A stretch of 64,000 bases of DNA, taken from NCBI GenBank assembly GCA_021432605.1, contig MU271144.1:682001-746000 (forward strand), given 5' to 3'. The position numbers were made by a program, and so were the translations under genes. How positions within the stretch are numbered: the first letter of the stretch is position 1; each line of letters starts with the position of its first letter. The DNA is from Coniochaeta sp. PMI_546. Its lineage: Eukaryota > Ascomycota > Sordariomycetes > Coniochaetales > Coniochaetaceae. The notes beneath the pieces were generated by a model, which had not been told where the DNA came from, searched no databases, and worked only from the letters and a program-made list of their open reading frames with translations. Below are positions 10,194 through 20,429 of this stretch, piece after piece.

Positions 10194-10857
10194 TCACGCA
10201 GCCGTGACATTGACAAGCGGCCAGTTGATCCCCTTGTCGCCGGCGCCCGCATTCGCCAGGCCGGCACAGGCATACAGTCCCACCGGGTTATTCGCCGTGG
10301 CGCGCATGTACTGGAGGTCGAGGCACTCTTCTGTTATTCCCGTTGCGTCAGTAACAGCTCAGCTCAGCTCCCTACCCATCTCTCTCTTTCTCCCTCTTCC
10401 TCTACCCCTCCTCCTTCCTCCCTCCTTTCACTCTCTCTCTTTTCTTGGATGGGATATACGGGATATAAAACTTACGCGGACTGGAAGCCTTGAGCGCAAT
10501 CCTCCCATCGGCCTTGACGTCCCACAGCTGGCTGGGGTCGGCGGGGTCGGCGGTGCAGTCCTTGACGTAGACGCTGGCCATGTCCTTCCAGGCCGACTTT
10601 GCACCGGCGTCGAGGCACAGGGTGGTGTTGACGAGCTGGATCTTGGAGTCGCCGTCCTTGATCCACCACTGCTGCTCGGGCTTGCTGGTGAGGGTCTGCA
10701 CGACGATGGTGTTGCCGCTCTTGGCCGCCTTGGGCACGATGACGAACTTGGCGTCCACTTTGGACGTGATGTAGACCTTGCGGTAGCCCTCCGGGGCCGT
10801 CACCTGGGAGAGGCCCACTGCCGCCAGGGCGAGGACGAGGAGGGATGAGGTGAACAT
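10194..10857 (-). CDS. Small secreted ricin-B-like (beta-trefoil) protein
   Basis: Exons 10476-10857 and 10194-10330 give 172 aa. The GTAAGT donor and AACAG acceptor join in frame to read SSPQECLDLQYMRA. A signal peptide covers residues 1-17 or so (MFTSSLLVLALAAVGLS). The mature part follows the ricin-B / QxW plan: EQQWWIKDGDSKIQLVN, LCLDAGAKSAW, QLWDVKADGRIALK, then ECLDLQ and a final NWPLVNV. Such folds bind sugars or act as scaffolds, and in fungi are found in secreted hydrolases and small cysteine-poor effectors. The protein has only the trefoil, so it may be a free lectin or an effector; this is inference. A TATATA box lies about 190 bp upstream. The fold call is fairly firm; sugar binding is not shown. 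Confidence 0.82.
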
Positions 10858-12118
10858 TTTTCTTTTTCTTTTCTTTTCTTGTTCTTTATAAAGGGTGTTG
10901 GCGATGGGTTGAAATCAATAAGTAGTGAGCGCCAAGTCGAGCAGACGAAGTTTCTCGGAGGTACTTATTGGAGCAGGGACGCGAGGGTGTGTATGTGTGT
11001 GTTATATCTTACCCTTCGAGCCACCTACCTGGCTATCCAGCCCGACCTATATACGCACGCCGAAAGGGACAAGCAAGCATCCGGGGCACTATGGAGCATT
11101 AATTCCCCAATCGAGGTACGATTCTGGGGTTGCTATATATGGAGGTGGCAATCCTCTGCTTTGCAGTATACGTCCTATCAGAGCAGCCAGTCCGAGATTG
11201 CGCCCGCGTTACTTCCTCGACCATTTTGGAGACAGTTGTTTTCGCGGTGCGGAGAAGGGCTTGGGTTATATGGGGAGGCTATCTGTTTTGCTTAATGAAT
11301 AATGGTCCCTGGTTTGGTGCAACTGTGTGGATTTGTTCTTTTGCTTCCGCGGTAAAGTAGCGGGATATTGGACGCTGGTAAATAGCCTGTGTGGGATAAA
11401 CATGGGCCATCTCGGCATCTGCCCTGCTTCGACAGGGCTTCCCCGGATCTTGAAGCTTGAGTCGGCAAGGTAGTTGTCGTTCTGCTGTGTAAGGTAATTA
11501 TTGACGAGATACATCATGGCATGTATGTCAATAGGGGATCCTGAGCATAGCGTTGGAGGCAACAATGGTGTAAAGACTACGTGTAAGGAAGCAAGAATAA
11601 ATAGACTAGACTAGACTTTCGTGAAAGCTTTCATTACGGAGACAGACTCCCTGATTGCTGTATCAATCGACTGCGAACGAGGTGAACCTTCCTACACTTG
11701 TTCTGAGTATATGATCACGGAGCGAGGAAGCTGTCGGGTAGCAAAGAACAGTCTGCCACATAGTATCACAAGACACGAGTCGAAGGCATGCCAGTGATTA
11801 TATAAACCCATTCTTTTAACATTATAAGCAGCTCATCACTCTCTTATGTACAACTTGCCCTCGCGGTAGCGCAGCACAGCCAGCCAATTAGGATTACAGT
11901 TACACTTTGCTCCGCGTCACTCCAACGAGACAATAGACTTGAGGTTCTCACTTATCCTCATCTTCCCAACACCCGTTTCGCTACTCTCACAAACTGCTGT
12001 ACAAAACTCAAGACACTCGAGATGCTCAACTCGATCGCAATACGCAATTGGGTATTTCACTAACATACACACACAAAGCCACCTTTCCCCCCTAAAAAAC
12101 ACGGGGCTGCACACTAGC
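10858..12118. other. Intergenic region, promoter of the ricin-B-like gene
   Basis: About 1.26 kb. Next to the start codon is a T/C-rich tract (10858-10888), purine-rich on the gene strand. A palindromic CTTTATAAAG sits just beyond. A short GACTA repeat lies near 11601-11617. No gene is supported in any frame. Confidence 0.4.
11048..11053 (-). promoter_or_regulatory. TATA box candidate for the ricin-B-like gene
   Basis: TATATA lies 191 bp upstream of the start codon at 10857. The distance allows a leader of about 150 nt. A second AT core (CTTTATAAAG, near 10887) is closer but would leave almost no leader. Confidence 0.4.
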
Positions 12119-13528
12119 TTAGCCAGCCTGGTAGATGGCCAAGCTGTGCACGTGGGGGTTGATCAGGCTCAGGTTGTAGGGCGTGACAAACAGGTCCGCG
12201 TCGGTGAGGGCCAGGAACATGGTGCCGTTGATCATGTAGTCGCCCTCCCAGGTAGAGACATTAGGCTGGACGGTGTAGGCCGTCCTGTCGGCGACCGAGA
12301 CGTTGAGCAGCGGCGAGTAGGTGACGTTGAGCTGCGAGACCCAGGCGGCGAATTTCGGGACGGCGACGCTGGTCGAGGTGATGTAGCTGTTGTTGGGGCC
12401 GACGGGCTTGCCCGGTTCGTCCCACGACAGGAAGACCTGGCGGCCCGGGTAGGACAGCGGGAGGGTCTTGTTCTGGGCGATGGCGGCCCTGCAGTCGTCG
12501 GTCTTGGAGGTGGCGTTGACGCAGAGGTCCTTGGCGGGGATGCCGGCGGTGGAGAGCACGTTGACGCCCGAGTTGGGGGTGGCGACGGTCTCGTTCCAGA
12601 CGTCGGAGCCGTTGATGCGGGCCGGGTTGGGCTGGTTCAGGACGCGCAGGGCCGGGAAGTTCTGCCAGACGAGACGGGTCTGGTTGTACGGGCAGGAGGA
12701 GATGTAGGGGGCCAGGAAGGTCCAGGCCCAGGACTGCGGGATGCCAACCGTGTGCCACTCGGGCATGGGGAACTGGCCGCCGAACTGGCGGAAGATCATC
12801 TGTTGGCGGGCCTCGATGGTGATGGACTGGAGGAGCAGCTGGGCGGCGGGCTGCGAGTTGAGGTGGCCCAGGAAGCCGTAGACGCCGGCCTCGGCCCAGC
12901 GGGTCAGCTTCTGGTTGAAGTCGATGAACTCGCGGACGTTGGACACCGGATAGTTGTAGGTGCACTGCTTCGGGGCGTTGGGGCCGAGCATGTTGGCCAG
13001 CACGGTGGCGTGGCCGATCTCCTGGTCGGCCATGTGCTCGAGGAGGTGGCGCTCCTCCGGGCCGATGCCGTAGGCGTCGAACTCGTCGTCGCTGAAGGTG
13101 GCCAGCCCCCAGTGGAAGAGGTCGAGCTCGATCCACTCGTGGAAGAGGGCCAGGGCCAGCGACTGGTAGTCGAAGTCGGACTGGACCTTGTAGACGGGCA
13201 CGGTGCCGTTGAAGCCGATGCCGCCGGAGGGGGTGTAGGGCATGGGCTGGGGGCCGTGGAGCTTGCCGTCGGCCGGGTAGACGATCGCGTCGGGGTTTAT
13301 GGGGACGCCTGCGGGGGGCATGCTGGGCACTATGGAGGTGGACAGGGCGCCTGTGGTCGTGGGTGAGGGGCCGTCGTAGGGGCCGTGGGATGTGACGTTG
13401 ACCACGGGCACGACGGAGGGTGTGAATGGTGGCTGGGAGGTGACTGTTGTCTGAGCCTGGGAAGCAAAGGGTACGGCGGCTGCTCCTCCGAGGAGGGCGG
13501 AGAGCCCGAGGGCTGCTCTGGCTACCAT
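12119..13528 (-). CDS. rds1: Secreted Rds1-type ferritin-like stress protein
   Basis: One uninterrupted exon of 469 aa. A signal peptide covers about residues 1-18 (MVARAALGLSALLGGAAA). After a Pro/Thr-rich linker comes the ferritin-like core: FHEWIELDLFHWGLATF, then EERHLLEHMADQEIGHATVL and ITIEARQQMIFRQFGG, which supply Glu and His residues on helices as in ferritin-like four-helix bundles. The C-terminal part has many N-glycosylation sequons (for example NGS, NET, NVT, NGT). In fission yeast rds1 is induced by glucose, ammonium or phosphate starvation; biochemical function is unknown. Extracellular or wall location is expected. The plus strand is open for 475 codons across this gene, but that is a by-product of strong GC3 bias. 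A CATATAAG box lies about 165 bp upstream. Confidence 0.9.
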   Translation of the reverse strand: MVARAALGLSALLGGAAAVPFASQAQTTVTSQPPFTPSVVPVVNVTSHGPYDGPSPTTTGALSTSIVPSMPPAGVPINPDAIVYPADGKLHGPQPMPYTPSGGIGFNGTVPVYKVQSDFDYQSLALALFHEWIELDLFHWGLATFSDDEFDAYGIGPEERHLLEHMADQEIGHATVLANMLGPNAPKQCTYNYPVSNVREFIDFNQKLTRWAEAGVYGFLGHLNSQPAAQLLLQSITIEARQQMIFRQFGGQFPMPEWHTVGIPQSWAWTFLAPYISSCPYNQTRLVWQNFPALRVLNQPNPARINGSDVWNETVATPNSGVNVLSTAGIPAKDLCVNATSKTDDCRAAIAQNKTLPLSYPGRQVFLSWDEPGKPVGPNNSYITSTSVAVPKFAAWVSQLNVTYSPLLNVSVADRTAYTVQPNVSTWEGDYMINGTMFLALTDADLFVTPYNLSLINPHVHSLAIYQAG

Positions 13529-13690
13529 TTTTCAACTGGTGGTGCCTGCTGGCTGCTGAGAGCAAGAGACTGAGGATAGCAGCAGATTGAGCAAGGGTGA
13601 GTGAGGATAATAACACGCTTGTTTTCTTTTCTATGATGGTGATAGATAGTCCAAGCAGACGAGATGACTCTCGGGAGTCCAGACAGCAGC

Positions 13691-13697
13691 TTATATG
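13691..13697 (-). promoter_or_regulatory. TATA box candidate for rds1
   Basis: The minus strand reads CATATAAG about 165 bp upstream of the rds1 start codon. It is the only good TATA-like word in the proximal promoter and fits an inducible gene. Confidence 0.4.
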
Positions 13698-15808
13698 TAG
13701 TCCTCCGGCGGTGGACCAGCTTCACCTGTGAGGCGGCGCATCATGACGAGCTTCCCGCTTTGCCTCTCCTCCACTTTCGTTCTCCGTCTTCTTCATGGCT
13801 CGCTCTCACAGTCCGGAGCATCTGCTCCATCGACGTGACCACTGGCGATCCCCAAGCTCGGAGCACCTGGCGCTGACACACGTAGCACCACCTACCGTGT
13901 AAGTGATGGTAGCCACCGAGTTACATCATCATACTGTAGCCTCTTGGTGAGCAGAAATATACAAAAGTACCTCTGGCGGAACTCCACACTCATCAGATAA
14001 CCTTCAGCGTGTAATATCTCCGTCATAGACCGGGGTTGAGGACGTACAAGTTTGTCCTAGTGTACGGCATTGTGGTAGTCGGCAGGGTCAATAGTCGGTG
14101 TCCCCCACCTTCCGGGACGTTTTTCTCTCCTAGTGCGGCTCTCCGGCAGGGCATTTGGTTGTGTTAACCTACCACTAGCAGCTACATAGAAGACTCTAGC
14201 GGGCTTACTTAGCTCCAAGTGCGCCCCAAGAGAAAGTGGTGGCAAGCTGTACCTTGCAGTGAGGTTGCGCTTCTGGTTTCTCATCTCGATTGAGATAGAT
14301 CCATGATGAGTGCAGTCCCAAGTGACTACGACGCTGGGATTTCTTTCTGCCAATGCGGTGGCGTTTGCTGTAACCCAACTGCCGAGTTCACTGGTATAGC
14401 TTTGCTCTTTCAATTGCTTTCTTGAGTTCTGTCTCTGTCTCTCTTTTTTCCCTGTGCCTTGTCAGTGACACTACTGACACCATGACACCATGACGCCATC
14501 ACGCCATCTGATCTGATAAAGAAAGCCATCCCGTCCGTCTCCCCGTTCCGTTCCTGGCCTTAGGCACTAGCACTGGCGCCATAGGGCCAAAGCTACCTTA
14601 CCTTCTTACCTAACGAAAAGCTAAGCTTGTTGGAAGCTAGAGGAGCCTGACTGATTTACTCACCCAGACAGAAAATGGAAGCGTCATGCACTTTCAGTCC
14701 TCCCCCCACATCTTTCTTTTGCCCCGGGGCTTATTGGGCCCCTGTTGACGACATTGGATGGATATCAGCCAGAGATGGTCAGCACAGGGTAAACTCTATG
14801 TATACGTGAACTCTATAGTGCACATTATGTGCCAATGTTGATCCGTCCGGTCCACGTCAAGGTGCAGATCGACCCAATTCCCATGAAGAAGAGAGGTGCT
14901 TTCACCTCTCTCGTGTCATCTTTCAGTTTGCAAGATTCCGTAGTCCGGATCTGGTCTATCTTGGCTACCTGGCATGCACGGTCCGGAAATGGCAACGAGC
15001 AAGTCCTCTAAGCAAGACAAGAGAGAATCACGTCCGAGATTTGTTTACCAGATCCCAAGTGAAGGGGTTGTCAGGCTCAACCCGTCTGTATAACAAGACT
15101 ACGAAGCTTCGATATGTCTAGACAAGGCGTGATGTGACTGTGGCTTTCCATTCTCTAGAACAAGGCATATACGGCCTTTCATCGCAGTAACCGGCTACCT
15201 CATACCACTTGACCTCACCGAACAAGTGTAAGACAAATATGCAACTGCATTTGATGCTGAGCAGAGTATCCATTAAGCACCCCTACCAAAGCAAAATAGG
15301 CCAAAAGAAGAAAAAATAAAATATGGCCAGCCTGTCTATCAAGGGCCCCGTAAACATGCCTGACCGCAACAACAGCAAACAAGAATGTTTCCCCCCGTCC
15401 CAATCCCCCAAACCAGTTCGAGAGTAACTGAAATAAAAACTCCACGGGTCTTTCCAGTCGACCAATGCATTTTGTGTAGTCATGCTTTCTAGAAAAACCC
15501 CGAGCCGCCCTCGTATGCAAAAAAAAAAAAAAAAGGAAAAGCCGCGTCGTGATGAGAAAAGGCGATGGTAGGCCAAAAGGGGGGAGAAAAGAAAACACAG
15601 CGCAACATATAAGAATGTACCTCGAATGAGAAAATAGACCATCTTGATCCTCCTATAACAAAAACAGTTGTAGAACATCCAACCATCCAACCATCCAGTC
15701 TTGACCTCATCAACAACCCCCGTCCACAGAATCCAATAGACGCATTTCAGTCATCCACAGCCCAGCATCCAACCAACAGACCTCATAACTCGGGTATCTC
15801 ATCAATCA

Positions 15809-15865
15809 CCTCTCTCTCCCTCTCTCTCCCTCTCTCTCTTTCTCTCTCTCCCTCTCTCTCTCTCC
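15809..15865. repeat. CT-rich microsatellite
   Basis: About 57 bp of CTCTCTCTCC-type repeats, partly interrupted, lie 50-110 bp beyond the stop codon of the PH-protein gene, probably in its 3' untranslated region, where the transcript would carry a GA-rich tract. Confidence 0.9.
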
Positions 15866-15916
15866 AACCAAACCAACCTCCAGCTCAAACCTCCTCCTCA
15901 AATCCGCCACTCTTCC

Positions 15917-18900
15917 CTAAAAAGCCTGGCCCTGGAACGGCACCACCCCTCCCCCAGGCGTCCCCGGTCGCTGCCCGGCCCCAACAGGAGAGAACTGCCT
16001 CGGCGGCGGCACAGCGGGACTCTGCGGTCGACTTACCCCCCTCATACCCATGCCCACCCCCGGCGGCGGAGGCGGGTGCCCCATCGGCGGCCCCCGCTGC
16101 TGCTGCTGCTGCGGCGGTCCGCCCCACGGGCCCGGCTGTCCGTACATCTGCGGGCTCGGCTGGCCGTACGAGAGCTGCTGCTGCGGCATCATCATCTGCT
16201 GCGATCGTTGCTGCTGCTGTTGGTGCGAAGGCGGCACCCCGGGACCGAAAGAGTTATTCCGCGGCGGGGGGCTCATGACCGGTCCAGGACCCATCCCCAT
16301 CCCCAAGGGCCCCATGCTGCTGCCGCCGCCGCCGCCCGCGTACACGGCCGGCCCGGGGCCGGGGCTCATCGCGCCGGGCCTGCCGTAGTTCTGCTGCTGG
16401 CCGGCCATCTGGTTCGCGTAGGCAATCTGCGCGGCCCGCTGCGCCTGGCTGTACTGCTCCCTCTGGCGCTGGTCAATGGCCGCCGCGACCGCCTGTCCGC
16501 CCAGGCCGTGCTTCATCTGCGCCTTCTCGCGCTCGCGGGCCTCGATGGCGCCCACCAGGCCGGCCTGCGGCTGCGGACCCGGACCGCCGCCGCGGTTCGC
16601 AGTCGCCCCTACCCCTACGTTGATGAGGGGGCTGCCCGTCACGCGCGCCACGTGCTCCTGCTCCCGCGCCGAGAGGTGGGTCGACAGCTCCGGCCCCGAG
16701 AGGACGGCGGCGCCGCCTGTGCCCTGCTGGCGGCTGCCCGGCCGCTGGAGCAGGTCGGCCGAGTTGCTGCGCGAGTGTGGTGCGGAGCCGGGGCCGCCGC
16801 CGCCCATCGTGGCGAGGAGTTCCTGGCTGCTGCCGTTGCGCTTGAGAGGGGGCGTCGGGGTGCCCTTTCTTAGGGCCGTGAGGGTGTTGCTGGAGACGCT
16901 GCGCTGGTGCCCGTGTGCGTAGAGTGGCGTCGCGGAAGCCGCTGCTGCGCGTGCCTGGACGAATTGCTCTGGGGACAGAGCCCGCTCGCCCGAAGGTGAG
17001 CCGACTCGTGCCGCACCAGGTTGCCAGGCGACACGGCGCGCCGTGTCATCGGACTCTTCGCGCGAGTGTGTGAAACCGATTCCGGGACCTGGCGAGTTGC
17101 GTCCTCCCGGTCCGGGGGGAAATGTTCCGGGCTCGTTACCGGAGCGCGTGGCGCCGCCGGGGGCTGGGGCGCGCATCGGGCTCTGGGTTCGGGCTGGAAT
17201 CACGCTGCGGCCGAAGTGGATGTCGGGGATGGCGTAACCGGAGTCGTCTGTCTGCGCAGGTTGAGGCGCGGACGTGTCGCCAACGGTCCTCAGCACACCA
17301 GCCCGAGGCCGCTCAACCGACTCCTGAGTGTCGGAAGATTTATGTGTGCTTGCGTAGTCCGGGCTCATGGTTGAAGACGCATCGTCGTAATGGCTGCTGC
17401 TGCCTTTACTCCTTTCGCTGTCATGTCGAATGAGGTGGTCGGTTGGACGTGGCTCTCCGCGTTCGCTCGGTGCTGGCGAGTACTCGATCGGCGCTTCCAA
17501 GATTCGATCCCTCAAGCTACCCGTACTTGACGGTGAGCTAGGAACGGAGTCATCTCGTCGTTGCAGACTTGTTGTCCTCTGCGGGAGAGGTTTCCGATTG
17601 ATAGGTGGTGATGTCTGGATATTGGGTGGTGGACCTCGCCTGGCTCCTGGGGGCGGAGTGCGACGCGGCCCAGGTGGTGGCGGACCTCGATAGTTTTGGT
17701 ATCCACCCGGCCCTCCCGGTCCCGGTGGCCCAGGGGGACCCATTCTCGGATCTCTCGGAGGGTAGTTGCCGTAACCGGGAGGAGGCGGACCGCGTTGACC
17801 CATCTGCGGCGGCGGACCACGACCATGCGGAGGCGGACCCATCGGAGGTCCCATTCCAGGATGATGTCCCATTGGGCCTTGGCCCATCGGACCAGGACCA
17901 CGGTAGTTGTTCGGTGGTGGCCGCCCGGCGTTCGGCCCGGGACCATAACCGGCGGGAGGTCCGGCTAGAGGAGACTTGGATCGCTTCTGTTGCAGGCCTG
18001 CTTCGGGAACGGGGAGACCAGGGGACGATCGAGGGTTGCCGGACGTGACGTTGGTCACCGGTGTCAAAGCTTCACGAGACCCATTATTATTAGCATGCAT
18101 CTCTTCGTGGTTGGCGTAGGTTTGTGGCTGTACCGATGGACCCGATGGGTCTGATTGTCCAAACGGCGATCCCGCACTGTTTTCGCCTGCGCGTACCATT
18201 GGGTCGTCGCGATCCCGAAAGGCCTCCGGAGTGAGTCCACCCGCCTTGGCAAGTTGTGACAGTGTCGTGCTCGACAACCGGCTTGTTGCTCGGCGCATCT
18301 CCGGTGAGTGGTAGGGCTTCTGGCTAGGTTTCGAGCCCGCTCCATGGGCAAAAGCCGGGGGAGCATTCACTGGTTCAGGGGCTAGTCCGTCCTGTCTTGT
18401 ATGGACATCGTGGGGTTGTGGCATGTAGCCGGTGGGTTGCTCGTCATCTGAGCTCACTCGTTCGGGCGTTGAAGCGAGATCGCTCGTGAACCCAATTCGG
18501 CCAGGAGGAGGCGACGACCTCCCCTGACCGGGTGGAGGACTACCCAGCTCAAAACTAGTACCGGGAGCGACGGCCTGGGTGTCAGAGCTGTTCCGCGCGT
18601 GTTTTAGCACGCTGCCACCCAGCGCTGACGGTGCCCGCTCGCGGTTAGGATCTGGGGGCGCAGAATCGGTACGTGGTCCATGTTGTCCCAGCGACATTGA
18701 GCGAGACGACCTAATCGAGGAAGTGTCGTCCGCAAAACCAACCCGAGCGCGAGGAGGTCCAGGCTGTGGTCCAAAGCTGAGGCGTTTGCTGCTGCGGCTT
18801 CCGCTCCTGCCGTGAGTCTTGGACCCGTCCTCCATGGCGGTCATACGCTTGCCGGTCAAGTCCTTCAGCTGCTTTCTCCACTCTCTCTCAGTCCAGCTCG

Positions 18901-20429
18901 CACTTCCTTCGGTCAAGATAAGGCCGGTCACGTCCAGAATCTCCAAGTAGCCGTACCGCTTATGCTTCGGCATCGCGAACATCAGCGAGCGAGGATCCAG
19001 TACGCTAGCAACGAGACGGCCGGGGCGCCCATACAGGGCAAATGTATCCCAAGTCGGGAACAGGAAGCGCAACAGCATCTCAAAGCCTGTTACCGCCGGG
19101 CGGGTCTCTGGCATGATAAACACAAAGCCTTCCGTCGCCGATGGGGGGTCCGAGTGGATCGTGATGCTGCCTTCGATCTTCAGCAGAGTCGAACCGTCGA
19201 TGAGTGCCCTTGATTGCGGATAGATGGCATAAGCCGAATATGCCTCCGTGATTGATGCAATAGGCCGGGCCTTCTTTTTCTTCTCGGCTTCCTTCTTGGA
19301 GTCGTAAAATTTGATGTCTCCTTTCAGCACCGGGGGATGGGACCGGTCGTACGGAGAGCGCTTCTTCATCTCCTTTTGCAGTTTCTGGTACTCCTTCTCG
19401 TCGGGAGGCGAGATGACGCACCAGCACCGTCGCCAGGGTACTCCTGCTCCGAACCTCACGCGCACCCACTCTTCCGTCTTGAACCTCGTCCGATCCATAA
19501 TCAGATTGATGTTGTTCAGTGTTTTCCCCTTGCCTGCAATAAGGGCTCCGGTGTACGCTTCCTGCAACGTCGAATGCTCGTACATCGCCAGCCTGATCCC
19601 TGCCGTCCACTGGATTAAGGAATGGTGCGAGTTGAAATGTAGTAGATATCGATTTCTCCCGGCTGTGCTGATGCTTAGAATGTTCTGCAGGGGTTGCTCG
19701 TCGTTTGACCTCGTCGGCAACGATTCTATCTGAGTGAATGTCAGCGCTGCTTCCGCAACAAGTGCGTGCTTTCCATTTACCATCTTGATCGAGGCATCCG
19801 TCAGATTGATGAACTTGGGGAGGACTTCCCCCTCTTCACCAGCGGCATCTAGCTCTGCTGCATCCCACAGGGAGAGCACCGTCCCCACGAGCTGCGCAAA
19901 ACACTCTGTCCATGTTCGGTCGGGGTTCGGTTTTCCGCCTACGCAATGTCAGCAAAGTGTCGCCTCTGAATCTTCAGTGGACGATCAACGCACGAGTGTC
20001 TTGGTCGTCTAACTTGAGGAAGTATCCCTCCTGATACAGCTTATTTTGGTGGCTGTTCAGGAATGTGAAGATGGGCTGAAGCTCGGGAATGGTATCTTCG
20101 TTGACGTCCATGAGGGTCGGTTGGTACGTCTGTACAATGGACAGCGGCCGCGAAGTGCTTCTAGGTCGGCCGGTAGGGCTCGCTGATGGTGATTCCTCCG
20201 CTGTTGTCGGCGATTGAGGAAATTCGGCATGCGCAGGGGATGAAGGGGTAGACTCGGCAGGAAGTGAGTAGCGTTTTGGTGGTTGGGGGTAAGAATCTAT
20301 CGAGTTACGCAATGGTGCGTCGCCGTGCGGAACGGGATTTTGGTGGTCGTGGCTCTGCACATCGGCCGGGGGCGATGATGTAGGTGTAGGGGTCCTCGAA
20401 TCCTTGTGTGTCGCCGAAAACTGGGACAT
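15917..20429 (-). CDS. CAF120: CAF120/SKG3-type PH-domain protein
   Basis: Exons 19994-20429 and 15917-19938 give 1485 aa. The join reads KLDDQDTRGKPNPDRTWTE in the middle of the first PH-like domain; the donor is GTGCGT. Residues 1-120 are Ser/Pro-rich. The PH domain covers about 130-250 (EGYFLKLDD to HHSLIQWTAGIRLAMYE), followed by a second PH-like block to about 430 (WVRVRFGAGVPWRRCWCVI, then KGDIKFYDSKKEAEKK). The remaining thousand residues are disordered, rich in Pro, Gly, Ser and Gln, with GPP/GPM repeats and QQQ runs. Yeast Caf120 is linked to the CCR4-NOT mRNA-regulating complex and its paralog Skg3 to the cell cortex and bud neck. A lipid-binding or cortical adaptor role is expected. 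Repeat-rich coding gives several long shadow frames. Confidence 0.88.

Larger units (their letters stand above)
13529..15916. other. Gene-poor region of 2.4 kb
   Basis: It holds the rds1 promoter on the left and the 3' flank of the PH-protein gene on the right. Repeated short ACGCCATC/ACACCATG-like words occur near 14475-14510. Features seen are a poly-A run (15519-15534) and a CT microsatellite (15809-15865). Open frames are short and unconvincing. Confidence 0.45.

Noticed and set aside
11939-13366. 475-codon open frame opposite rds1
   Set aside because: It is antisense to a strong single-exon gene with high GC at third positions, which keeps the opposite strand open. The translation is Val/Gly/Asp-rich noise.
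12261-13616. 451-codon minus-strand frame overlapping rds1
   Set aside because: It is a shifted frame of rds1 with an Arg/Pro/His-rich translation typical of frame shadows.
16076-16873. Plus-strand frames opposite the CAF120-like gene
   Set aside because: They arise from Pro/Gly/Gln repeat coding on the other strand and read as Arg/His/Ala repeats.
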